This document shows positions 1 through 6,954 of a DNA stretch of 24,769 bases, piece by piece; position 1 is the stretch's first letter; each line of letters begins with the position of its first letter. The DNA is from Candidatus Woesearchaeota archaeon. GTDB lineage: Archaea > Nanobdellota > Nanobdellia > Woesearchaeales > GW2011-AR4. The position numbers and the translations under genes were made by a program. The stretch spans positions 1-24,769 of the forward strand of contig JASMFO010000053.1 in NCBI GenBank assembly GCA_030751755.1, read 5' to 3'. The notes beneath the pieces were generated by a model. It was not told the DNA's origin. It did not search any database and saw nothing but the letters and a program-made list of their open reading frames with translations.

Positions 1-110
1 TAAAGGGAAAAGGAGTATCTTTTATGGAAATGAATCATAAATTCCATGGCAAAGCTCCAGACGATGAGCAATTCGAAAAAGCAATGGAAGAACTGAGTAA
101 AAATGACTGA
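1..110 (+). CDS. Transketolase, N-terminal subunit (3' end only)
   Basis: Only the last 35 codons are present, in the frame starting at position 3 and ending with TGA at 108-110. The peptide begins KGKGVSFME and continues [18 protein letters not shown]. The GKG-x-SFME ... HGKAP pattern is the conserved end of the thiamine-diphosphate-binding half of transketolase when the enzyme is split into two polypeptides, as is usual in archaea. The stop overlaps the start of the next gene (ATGACTGA, 8 nt shared), so the two subunits are almost certainly co-translated in about equal amounts. The rest of the gene lies to the left of the window. Confidence 0.85.
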   Translation, partial: KGKGVSFMEMNHKFHGKAPDDEQFEKAMEELSKND

Positions 111-1041
111 GGAAAAAGCAACAAGAGAAGGCTACGGATCAGCTTTAGTGGAATTAGGCAAGTCTAACCCAGATGTTGTTGTTGTAGATGCAGATTTAGG
201 AGACAGCACTAAAGCAGAAAGTTTTGGAAAAGAATTTCCAGAAAGGTATTTTACTGCAGGTATTGCAGAACAGGATATGATAGGCATTGCAGCAGGTCTT
301 GCAGTCTCCGGAAAAATACCTTATGCAAGTACATTCGCTATTTTTTCAGAAAGGGCATTTGAGTTTGTAAGAAATATTGTATCGAGAAATAAATTAAATG
401 TAAAGCTCGCAGGCAGCCATGCAGGAATACATACAGGAGAAGACGGCAAAAGCGCACAAGCTATTGAGGATATATCCATCTACAGGACATTGCCAAACAT
501 GATTGTAATTCAACCATGCGATTACATAGAAACAAAAAAAGCAGTCCATGCTCTTGTAAATTATAATGGGTCGAGTTACATGAGATTATTAAGGAACCCT
601 TTACCCATTATACATGATAATAATTACAGATTTGAAATTGGAAAAGGAGAGATATTAAGAAAAGGCAAAGATGCTGTAATTTTTGCAACAGGGACATTAG
701 TTCACGAAGCATTAAAAGCAGCAGAAATGTTAAAAAAAGAAAAGATTGGTGTTTATGTTGTTAATGTACATACAATAAAACCCATTGATGAGAAATTAAT
801 CATAGGATTAGCAAAAAAAACTAATTGCGTCATAACTGCAGAAGACCATAACATCATTGGAGGCCTAGGGGGCGCTGTAGCAGAAGTTTTATCTGAGAAT
901 TATCCATGCATAATGAAAAGGATTGGAATGGAAGATAAATATGGAGAATCAGGAAAACCTGCCGAATTGTATGATAAATATGGTCTGAGTGCAAAGCACG
1001 TTGCAGAGAAAGTAAAAGCAACGATAAAAAAGAAAAAATAA
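103..1041 (+). CDS. Transketolase, C-terminal subunit
   Basis: 312 aa, the usual size for the separate C-terminal (pyrimidine-binding plus C-terminal) half of transketolase. With its partner it would transfer two-carbon ketol units between sugar phosphates in the non-oxidative pentose phosphate pathway, in the cytoplasm. Visible marks are [16 protein letters not shown] (E56 should be the glutamate that activates the thiamine-diphosphate pyrimidine ring), [15 protein letters not shown] (residues 110-124, the GxxxQAxED signature) and a C-terminal transketolase domain from about residue 185. The start at 103 overlaps the end of the N-terminal subunit by 8 nt. The DXS/pyruvate dehydrogenase beta families share this fold, but the split architecture and the HGKAP neighbour favour transketolase. 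The downstream gene is a transaldolase from the same pathway. Confidence 0.9.
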   Translation: MTEEKATREGYGSALVELGKSNPDVVVVDADLGDSTKAESFGKEFPERYFTAGIAEQDMIGIAAGLAVSGKIPYASTFAIFSERAFEFVRNIVSRNKLNVKLAGSHAGIHTGEDGKSAQAIEDISIYRTLPNMIVIQPCDYIETKKAVHALVNYNGSSYMRLLRNPLPIIHDNNYRFEIGKGEILRKGKDAVIFATGTLVHEALKAAEMLKKEKIGVYVVNVHTIKPIDEKLIIGLAKKTNCVITAEDHNIIGGLGGAVAEVLSENYPCIMKRIGMEDKYGESGKPAELYDKYGLSAKHVAEKVKATIKKKK

Positions 1042-1082
1042 GTTCATTAACGAAATATACAATAAATTAAAATTCAATAATA

Positions 1083-1128
1083 TTTATAAAAATAAAATAA
1101 TCAATATTGAAACTAAACTAATGGTGAT
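1083..1128 (+). promoter_or_regulatory. Promoter and ribosome-binding site of the transaldolase gene
   Basis: TTTATAAA at 1083-1090 is a good archaeal TATA box. Transcription would start near 1112, leaving a leader of about 20 nt that contains GGTGAT at 1123-1128, a Shine-Dalgarno match six bases before the ATG at 1135. The transaldolase can therefore be transcribed independently of the transketolase genes, whose last stop is 93 nt upstream. Positions are read from the sequence. The start site is inferred from usual archaeal spacing. Confidence 0.55.
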
Positions 1129-1134
1129 GCTAAA

Positions 1135-1794
1135 ATGAAAATTTTCCTCGATACAGCTTCAGTAGAAGACATAAAGACAGCAAACGACATAATACCTTTA
1201 GACGGAGTAACAACCAACCCCACTTTAATCATGAAAGAAGGACGTGATTATGTCCAGACGCTTAAGGAAATCACGAAGATTGTTAACGGTCCGATAAGCG
1301 CAGAACCTGTTTCTTTGGATGCAAAAGGCATGGTCAAAGAAGGAAAAGAGTTTGCAAAGATTCATAAAAACATTGTAATAAAAGTACCAATGACGCCGGA
1401 AGGCATGAAGGCCTGCAGACTATTAACGAAATCTGGGATAAAGGTTAACACAACTTTGGTTTTCTCAGCAAATCAAGCTTTATTGGCGGCAAAAGCAGGA
1501 ACTTACCTAACAAGCCCTTTCCTTGGGAGATTAGATGATATAGGAGAAAAAGGCACGGAATTGATCAGAGAGATAAGGCAAATTTATGACAATTATAGAT
1601 TTAAGAGCCAGATTCTTGCAGCAAGCATCCGTTCCACAGACCATGTCCTGGAAGTAGCCATGATGGGTGCAGACATAGCCACAGTACCATACAAAGTATA
1701 CCGACAGATGTTTAAACATCCTTTAACAGACAAAGGAATAAAACAATTCTTAGATGATTGGAATAAGTTGCAGAAAGAATTGAAGAAGAAATAA
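1135..1794 (+). CDS. tal: Transaldolase of the small TalC/fructose-6-phosphate aldolase type
   Basis: 219 aa, matching the short single-domain TIM-barrel transaldolase/FSA family rather than the roughly 320-aa classical TalB. Signatures are MKIFLDTA at the N-terminus, GVTTNPTL (residues 24-31), VIKVPMT with K83 as the expected Schiff-base lysine, NTTLVFS, and SPFLGRLDD. It should move dihydroxyacetone units between sugar phosphates (sedoheptulose-7-P plus glyceraldehyde-3-P to erythrose-4-P plus fructose-6-P). Some family members are instead fructose-6-phosphate aldolases, and sequence alone does not separate the two. Placement right after a split transketolase argues for a non-oxidative pentose phosphate role supplying ribose-5-P and erythrose-4-P. 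A clear Shine-Dalgarno site fixes the start. Confidence 0.9.
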   Translation: MKIFLDTASVEDIKTANDIIPLDGVTTNPTLIMKEGRDYVQTLKEITKIVNGPISAEPVSLDAKGMVKEGKEFAKIHKNIVIKVPMTPEGMKACRLLTKSGIKVNTTLVFSANQALLAAKAGTYLTSPFLGRLDDIGEKGTELIREIRQIYDNYRFKSQILAASIRSTDHVLEVAMMGADIATVPYKVYRQMFKHPLTDKGIKQFLDDWNKLQKELKKK

Positions 1795-1824
1795 ATCAAT
1801 TTCTAACTTCATTTAAAACAACAA

Positions 1825-1834
1825 TATATTTAAA
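1825..1834 (+). promoter_or_regulatory. TATA box of pheST, probably leaderless
   Basis: TATATTTAAA at 1825-1834 is centred about 30 bp before the pheS ATG at 1860. Usual archaeal TATA-to-start spacing puts the first transcribed base at or within a few bases of the ATG. No GGTGA or GGAGG site precedes the ATG. Both facts point to a leaderless pheST mRNA. Confidence 0.5.
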
Positions 1835-1859
1835 TTAATACAATACTTTCTAGTTAAAT

Positions 1860-3389
1860 ATGGAAATAGAAAAAATAATATCAACCTTGCATACTTTTGA
1901 AAGAAAAGTGCTTCCTGTCTTAAAGGAAACAAGTTCTTTCGAGAAAATAGCTGAAAAAACAAAGCTGCAGAAAGTCGAGGTAATGAGGGCTTTGCAGTGG
2001 CTGCAGAACAAGAAAATTATCAGAGTAAACAAAACATTAAAAGAGGCTATTAGTCTTGACGAAAATGGATTGAAATATAAGGAAAAAGAGCTGCCCGAAA
2101 AAACATTTCTGCGGGCAATAAGCAATAAAACCCCCTTGGATGACATAAAGCATAAAACAAATTTAAGCAAAGAAGAACTGGGTGTAAGCCTCGGAATTCT
2201 AAAATCAAAAGGAGCAATAGAAATAGGCAAGGAAAGAGGAACAATAGTCTCTATAACCGATATCGGAAAAAACATTCTAAAAAAAGAATTCCCAGAAGAA
2301 ACATTCCTAAAAAAGAAATTTCCAATAAACACTTCTGAACTTAAAGATTTAGACAAACTAACATTTGAAAATCTAAAAAAAAGAAACAAAATCCTAAAAA
2401 TAAATATCATAAAAATAATAAATGCAGAACCAACAGAAATAGGAAAGAAAATAATTCAGCATGGAATAGAAGAAAAAAACATTATTGATAGACTTACACC
2501 ATCAATAATTAAATCCGGAGAATGGAAAAATAAAAAACTCAGGAGCTACGACGTAAAAATTAACGTGCCTAATATTTCTGGTGGAAGACAGCATTTTGTC
2601 AGTCAAGCAGTCCAATATATAAAAAGGATATGGCTTGATATGGGATTTAAGGAAATGACGGGTAATTTAGTGCAAACTTCTTTTTGGGATTTAGATGCCT
2701 TATTTGTTCCGCAAGACCATCCGGCCAGAGATATGCAGGACACTTTTTACGTTAAAGATCCAAAATATGGGAAATTGCCAAAAGAACTGGCAAAAAGAGT
2801 AAAAGCAACCCACGAAAACGGCTGGACTACAGGAAGCAGAGGTTGGCAATATGAATGGTCAGAATCAGCAGCAAAAGAAAATCTGTTAAGGACTCATACG
2901 ACGGTCCTGTCAGCACAAACAATAGCAAAACTAAAAAAAGAAAATCTTCCTGTAAAATTTTTCTCTGTAGGAAAGGTTTTCCGCAATGAAACATTATCCT
3001 GGAAATCCTTATTTGAGTTTATACAAGTAGAAGGCATTGTTGTAGACCCGAATGCCAACTTTATGAACCTTAAAGGCTATCTAAAAGAATTCTTCGCGAA
3101 AATGGGATTTCCTGATGTAAGGATAAGACCAGCTCATTTTCCTTATACAGAGCCATCTGCCGAGGTAGATGTTTGGCACCCGGTAAAAAAACAATGGGTG
3201 GAATTAGGGGGCTCAGGAATTTTTAGGCCAGAAGTTGTAAAGCCTCTGCTTGGCCAGGCAGTTCCTGTCTTGGCATGGGGCCTTGGCATGGAGAGGACAA
3301 TTATGGAATATTATGGAATTAAAGATGTGCGGGATGTTTATAGAAATGACTTAAAACAATTAAAAGAAACGAAAATCTGGATGAAATAA
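1860..3389 (+). CDS. pheS: Phenylalanyl-tRNA synthetase alpha subunit
   Basis: 509 aa, typical for the archaeal/eukaryotic-type alpha chain. The N-terminal 150 or so residues look like winged-helix modules (FEKIAEKTKLQKVEVMRALQWL is broken by a turn and followed by a second similar unit near 93-125), which bind tRNA-Phe in this family. The class II catalytic core follows: motif 1 around HPARDMQDTFYV (287-298), motif 2 KFFSVGKVFRNET (366-378, R375), FEFIQVEG (385-392), and motif 3 with WGLGMERT (473-480). It charges tRNA-Phe with phenylalanine as part of an alpha2beta2 complex. The ATG fits a leaderless transcript. pheT starts three bases after the stop. Confidence 0.96.
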   Translation: MEIEKIISTLHTFERKVLPVLKETSSFEKIAEKTKLQKVEVMRALQWLQNKKIIRVNKTLKEAISLDENGLKYKEKELPEKTFLRAISNKTPLDDIKHKTNLSKEELGVSLGILKSKGAIEIGKERGTIVSITDIGKNILKKEFPEETFLKKKFPINTSELKDLDKLTFENLKKRNKILKINIIKIINAEPTEIGKKIIQHGIEEKNIIDRLTPSIIKSGEWKNKKLRSYDVKINVPNISGGRQHFVSQAVQYIKRIWLDMGFKEMTGNLVQTSFWDLDALFVPQDHPARDMQDTFYVKDPKYGKLPKELAKRVKATHENGWTTGSRGWQYEWSESAAKENLLRTHTTVLSAQTIAKLKKENLPVKFFSVGKVFRNETLSWKSLFEFIQVEGIVVDPNANFMNLKGYLKEFFAKMGFPDVRIRPAHFPYTEPSAEVDVWHPVKKQWVELGGSGIFRPEVVKPLLGQAVPVLAWGLGMERTIMEYYGIKDVRDVYRNDLKQLKETKIWMK

Positions 3390-3392
3390 AAA

Positions 3393-5054
3393 ATGCCTAC
3401 AATAAACATAAATAGACAAGTCTTTGAAAAGCTTGCTGGAAAAAAACTGCCAATAGAGAAGCTAAAGGACAGAATATCTATGCTTGGAACAGATTTAGAA
3501 AGTGTTGATGAAAAAGAAATTATTGTAGAGGTATTTCCTAACCGGCCTGACATGCTTTCTGTACAGGGATTTGCCCGCGCTTTTAGTTCTTTTATTAACG
3601 TCAAAACTGGATTAAGAGATTATAAAATAGAAAAATCAAACGAAAAGATGATAGTTGATAGATCTGTTGCAGATGTAAGGCCATATACGGCTTGTGCTAT
3701 AGTAAAAGGCATGAAATTTGATGATGAAAAAATTAAAGAAGTCATAGATATACAAGAAAAACTGCACATTACATATGGAAGAAACAGGAAGAAAGTAGCT
3801 ATAGGAATTTATCCATTTGAAAAAATAAAAACTCCAATAAAATTTCTTGCTCAAAATCCCAAAGACATAGTGTTTCAGCCATTAGAATTTGATAAGGAAA
3901 TAAATGCATTAGACATTCTTGAGAAACATCCTGCTGGCCGCGATTATGGCCACTTGCTTGAGGGAATGAAAAAATTTCCAGTTTTTAGAGATGCAAATAA
4001 CGAAGTCCTATCAATGCCGCCAATAATAAATTCCCACAATACTGGGAAAATAAACGAAAAAACCAAAGACATTTTCATAGAATGTTCTGGCTTTGATTTT
4101 AGAGTTCTTAAAAAATGCCTTAATATGATTGTTTGTACATTAGCAGAAATGGGAGGCAAAATAAATTCTATGGAACTAATATATGGAAACAAAAAATATA
4201 TCACCCCGGATTTAAGCCCAGAAGAGATGAAAGTGGATATCGGCTACATAAATAAATTATTAGGTTTAAATTTAAAAGAAGATAAAATTAAAAAATTATT
4301 TGAAAGGATGGGTTATAATTATAGAAACAAAAAAGTTCTTATTCCAGCATACAGGGCAGATATAATACATCAGGCAGACCTGGCAGAAGACATTGCAATA
4401 GCCTACGGATTTGAAAATTTTAAGTCTTTGATTCCAAAAGTAGCAACGATTGCACAGGAAGACAAGTTTGAAATTTTTAAAAGCAAAATCTCCAGCTTAT
4501 TAACGGGCTTAGATTTGATAGAGACCCAAACTTATAATCTTACAAATAAAGAAGTTCAATGCAAAAAGATGAATGCAGAAATATCCTCAATAGAGCTTGC
4601 CAATTCAATATCCTCAGATTATAACGTCTTGAGAGCCTGGATTTTGCCGTCTTTAATGGAAGTCTTAAGCAACAACAAACATCACGAATACCCTCAAAAA
4701 ATGTTTGCAGTTGGAACAATATTTAAGAAAAATGATAAATTTGAAACAAATATTGAGGAAAATGAAAGGCTTGGAGTTGCTATAGCTTCTGAAAAGACGG
4801 ACTACACAGAAATAAGGCAAATTCTTGATTACTTATTTAGGAGTTTAAACTTAAAATATGAAATTACTGATGCAGAGCATAATTCTTTTATTGAAGGAAG
4901 GGTTGGAAGAGTTGTTGTAAATGGAAAAAAAGTAGCTTATATTGGAGAAATAAATCCAAGAGTTCTGCAGAACTGGGAATTAGAAGTCCCAGTAACAGTT
5001 TTTGAGTTGAATCTGACAGAGTTATACTCACAGACAAAAATATCCATACAATAG
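3393..5054 (+). CDS. pheT: Phenylalanyl-tRNA synthetase beta subunit
   Basis: 553 aa, the normal archaeal length, which is much shorter than bacterial PheT because the EMAP-like tRNA-binding domain and the C-terminal FDX anticodon domain are absent. Visible regions are an N-terminal domain with EVFPNRPDMLSVQGFARA (46-63), the B3/B4 editing domain around residues 90-250, the B5 domain at about 274-345 (VDIGYINKLLG, then IPAYRADIIHQADLAEDIAI at 317-336), and a catalytic-like core to the end. It holds the alpha subunit, binds tRNA and hydrolyses mischarged Tyr-tRNA-Phe. The gene follows pheS after 3 nt and is surely co-transcribed. Confidence 0.96.
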   Translation: MPTININRQVFEKLAGKKLPIEKLKDRISMLGTDLESVDEKEIIVEVFPNRPDMLSVQGFARAFSSFINVKTGLRDYKIEKSNEKMIVDRSVADVRPYTACAIVKGMKFDDEKIKEVIDIQEKLHITYGRNRKKVAIGIYPFEKIKTPIKFLAQNPKDIVFQPLEFDKEINALDILEKHPAGRDYGHLLEGMKKFPVFRDANNEVLSMPPIINSHNTGKINEKTKDIFIECSGFDFRVLKKCLNMIVCTLAEMGGKINSMELIYGNKKYITPDLSPEEMKVDIGYINKLLGLNLKEDKIKKLFERMGYNYRNKKVLIPAYRADIIHQADLAEDIAIAYGFENFKSLIPKVATIAQEDKFEIFKSKISSLLTGLDLIETQTYNLTNKEVQCKKMNAEISSIELANSISSDYNVLRAWILPSLMEVLSNNKHHEYPQKMFAVGTIFKKNDKFETNIEENERLGVAIASEKTDYTEIRQILDYLFRSLNLKYEITDAEHNSFIEGRVGRVVVNGKKVAYIGEINPRVLQNWELEVPVTVFELNLTELYSQTKISIQ

Positions 5055-5142
5055 GCGTCTGTTCGTAATAAGTAAAGGGCATATTTATATCCAAAAACTT
5101 GTGTCCTTTACTATATATGAAATTATCAAAAATAAATTTTAA
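5055..5142. other. Convergent pheT/eL14 intergenic region with an inverted repeat and terminator-like T-run
   Basis: This 88-bp gap lies between two convergent genes. It holds a perfect 8-bp inverted repeat, AGTAAAGG at 5071-5078 and CCTTTACT at 5105-5112, separated by 26 nt. The spacer contains ATATTTATATCC, which reads as a TATA-like element on either strand. On the minus strand eL14 is followed by a TTTTTGAT run (near 5119-5128 on the plus strand as its complement), a plausible archaeal T-rich terminator. No gene fits here. The hairpin could be a bidirectional terminator, though its loop is long. Confidence 0.4.
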
Positions 5143-5655
5143 TTATTGCTCCTTAGCAGGTTTTGTCTCTTTCTCGGAATCTTTCTTTTTGCCTTTTTTA
5201 GGCCTATTGCCTTTTATTTTAGCTTCCTTTTTCTCTTCCACCAAACCTGCTTTTTCTTCAAGACCGGACCTTTCTTTTTCTTTAACTTTACTTCCTGTTG
5301 TATCTTCTTTCTTTTTCTTAAAAATATCCATTAATTTCTTCTTCTCTTCTTTCTGGGTTCTTAACTGCTCAGATGTTTTTCTCTTTTTCCTAGGCTTTTC
5401 TGTTTTTTGTTTTGGCTTTGTCTCTCTAGATTTTAATCCCAATTTCTCAAATTCTTTCTTCACATCTTCATGAGAAGCCTTTTTCTTTATTTTGATTGTA
5501 TCTTTTAATGGCTCAAGATGCAGAATATTACATTTTCTTCTTCTTGTTTCACCATCTATCAAAACAAATTTATCATCTAGAACATCAACAATTATACATT
5601 TTAAGCCTGCATCCCTGCCAGCAATCTTTAAACATAATCTTCCAATTTCAATCAT
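5143..5655 (-). CDS. rpl14e: Large ribosomal subunit protein eL14, with a long charged C-terminal tail
   Basis: From the ATG at 5655 the protein has 170 aa. The family-typical N-terminus is MIEIGRLCLKIAGRDAGLKC followed by a KOW-like beta barrel (VDVLDDKFVLIDG). Archaeal eL14 is normally about 80-100 aa. Here residues after about 80 form a Lys/Glu-rich tail, probably helical or disordered. I chose 5655 because it aligns with family N-termini and has GGAGG five bases upstream. An in-frame ATG at 5676 adds seven residues and also has an upstream GGTGA, so it is not excluded. It is last in the ribosomal cluster. truB/cbf5, the usual next gene in archaea, is absent. Confidence 0.88.
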   Translation of the reverse strand: MIEIGRLCLKIAGRDAGLKCIIVDVLDDKFVLIDGETRRRKCNILHLEPLKDTIKIKKKASHEDVKKEFEKLGLKSRETKPKQKTEKPRKKRKTSEQLRTQKEEKKKLMDIFKKKKEDTTGSKVKEKERSGLEEKAGLVEEKKEAKIKGNRPKKGKKKDSEKETKPAKEQ

Positions 5656-5676
5656 TTTTCCCTCCAATCTCCCCAT

Positions 5677-5773
5677 TAGGCTGTGTCACCATCAACCCCA
5701 GAGATTTCATCGTTTTATCTTTCAATTAATTATTATTTTTAATTTTTATTATTGAATTTTAATTTATTGTTTT
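5677..5773 (-). other. AT-rich gap between eL34 and eL14
   Basis: This 97-bp gap is unusually long for the cluster. On the minus strand a very AT-rich stretch (complement of about 5715-5772) follows the eL34 stop. It contains TTCAAT/ATTGAA arms at 5721-5726 and 5751-5756 and could hold both a T-rich terminator for eL34 and a TATA element for eL14. Many archaea place cmk, cytidylate kinase, between these two genes. There is no trace of it here. A 20-codon reading frame starting with ATG near 5711 overlaps the eL14 start but has no support. Confidence 0.35.
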
Positions 5774-6043
5774 TTATTGCAATCTCGCTTTTTCTATAAT
5801 TAATGACCTCATACATTTGCTGCACAAATTGCCCCCATAAGGTCTTTCAGGCCTTTTCTTCGTTTTTGGCAGTTTATGCATTTTAAGAGGCCTCTCCCTA
5901 GGAACACTTTTAAGCAAAGTTTCACAATTACTGCACTTTGCCTTTCCAGGTTTTCTTTTCTTATAATGCAGGGCAGTCCTTCCACCAGAGACTTTTACCT
6001 GCAGTCTTCTCAAACTTCTTGATCTTTTGTAGGGTTCCGGCAT
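5774..6043 (-). CDS. rpl34e: Large ribosomal subunit protein eL34
   Basis: 89 aa, standard size for archaeal eL34. The N-terminus (RSRSLRRLQVKVSGGRTALHYKKRKPGKAKC) matches the family pattern RSRS-RR...PGG...YKKRKP. Four cysteines in two CxxC pairs (C37/C40 in CSNC, C74/C77 in CSKC) should bind one zinc ion. It is a small basic 50S protein that binds 23S rRNA. A TATA box 26 bp before the ATG and no Shine-Dalgarno site suggest a separate, leaderless transcript start here, beyond co-transcription with SecY. Confidence 0.93.
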   Translation of the reverse strand: MPEPYKRSRSLRRLQVKVSGGRTALHYKKRKPGKAKCSNCETLLKSVPRERPLKMHKLPKTKKRPERPYGGNLCSKCMRSLIIEKARLQ

Positions 6044-6204
6044 TTTTTATAGGAAATAAAATCCGTTTATAAAGGTTTTTATTATAGCAAACAATACAAT
6101 CGTCTAAAAAATTTTGTCTATGGGTATAAAAATCTTTAAATGATCAATAAATACATAAAAATTCTGATACAGGGGGGTGAGATTAAATAAAAGGGCTAAG
6201 TCCG
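6044..6204. other. Gene-free gap between DUF106 and eL34
   Basis: 161 bp with no convincing reading frame. On the minus strand T-rich runs follow the DUF106 stop (complement of 6159-6163 and 6126-6140), suitable as an archaeal terminator, then the eL34 TATA box. On the plus strand TTTGTCTATGG at 6113-6123 is followed by GTATAAAAAT at 6124-6133, and further on by the purine run AGGGGGGTGAG ending near 6181, a strong Shine-Dalgarno-like string with no start codon after it. The same 11-mer occurs upstream of uL3 (complement of 20636-20646). The function of this gap beyond terminator and promoter is unknown. Confidence 0.35.
6066..6073 (-). promoter_or_regulatory. TATA box of eL34, probably leaderless
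   Basis: TTTATAAA (self-complementary) is centred 26-27 bp upstream of the eL34 ATG at 6043. No Shine-Dalgarno match sits between it and the ATG. The spacing implies transcription starting at the start codon. Confidence 0.5.
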
Positions 6205-6954
6205 CTAATAAACCTTAATTACCTTTCTTACACCTATGCTGAAAATTATTGAAAATATTATATAACTTCCCAGCCATCCAATTTTCCACCCAAATAGGTT
6301 AAGAATCTTTTTTTGTTTATGCTCAATTTCTATCGATTTTACAATATCTCCTTTTATTCTCTTTACAGGCTCTTTATACTTATTTTTTTCTGTGATCAAA
6401 ACCTCTTTAGTGTATTTTTTCCCATCAAAAATATACTCAAGAAGATATTCTCCTTCTTTTCCATTTAAAATCCACTTAACAGAACTATCTTTAACTTCTT
6501 TCCTTGCACCCCCATCTATTATAATACCCCCCGGGACACTTAATTCTATTGCCCCCTTGGCATTTTCTTGAAAAACAACACTAGTTGTAAAATCCTGTCC
6601 AGGTAATATCGAATCATAAGCAAGATTTGCAGTCATCCAACTGAAAATAATTATTATTGGGATGAATGTATAGAACATGCTTTTAAAAGACTGTTTCATA
6701 TATTTCATATTTGTCTGCATAACCTGTTTCTGCACTTGCATAGCCTTTTCCGGATCTTTCTTTAATTCCTTAATTTCTGCTTGCAACTCCTTCATTTCGT
6801 CCTTTAGCCGTTTCATAAGGTCTTGATCTGTAGCATATTTTGTGATTAAGGTTATTACCAAAGAAATCAAAAAAGAAAGCAAAAGAATAGTCAACAAACT
6901 AGGTAAATTAAGCAAAGGTGAAAAAATAGGATCCAGCAAATTCTCAAAAACCAT
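6205..6954 (-). CDS. DUF106 family YidC/Oxa1-like membrane insertase
   Basis: 249 aa. Predicted order: transmembrane helix about 17-39, a charged coiled coil about 44-76 (DQDLMKRLKDEMKELQAEIK), a second transmembrane helix about 91-113 (FYTFIPIIIIFSWMTANLAY), an extracytoplasmic beta-rich region about 115-220, and a third transmembrane helix about 225-247. This is the archaeal Oxa1-superfamily DUF106 layout (relatives: Methanocaldococcus Ylp1, eukaryotic EMC3, TMCO1, GET1), which helps insert membrane proteins near the ribosome. The ATG directly follows the secY stop (TAGATG), and GGTGGTGG at the end of secY serves as ribosome-binding site. The place next to secY is conserved in archaea, usually with adk between; adk is missing here. 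Confidence 0.88.
   Translation of the reverse strand: MVFENLLDPIFSPLLNLPSLLTILLLSFLISLVITLITKYATDQDLMKRLKDEMKELQAEIKELKKDPEKAMQVQKQVMQTNMKYMKQSFKSMFYTFIPIIIIFSWMTANLAYDSILPGQDFTTSVVFQENAKGAIELSVPGGIIIDGGARKEVKDSSVKWILNGKEGEYLLEYIFDGKKYTKEVLITEKNKYKEPVKRIKGDIVKSIEIEHKQKKILNLFGWKIGWLGSYIIFSIIFSIGVRKVIKVY

Noticed and set aside
1850..2410. 186-codon reading frame on the minus strand inside pheS
   Set aside because: It lies fully opposite a well-conserved synthetase gene. Its product is Phe/Ser/Leu-rich, as expected from reading Lys/Glu-rich codons backwards, and resembles no family I know.
5656..5676. Upstream in-frame ATG of eL14 as the true start
   Set aside because: It has a GGTGA site and cannot be fully excluded, but the ATG at 5655 has a stronger GGAGG site and matches eL14 family N-termini exactly.
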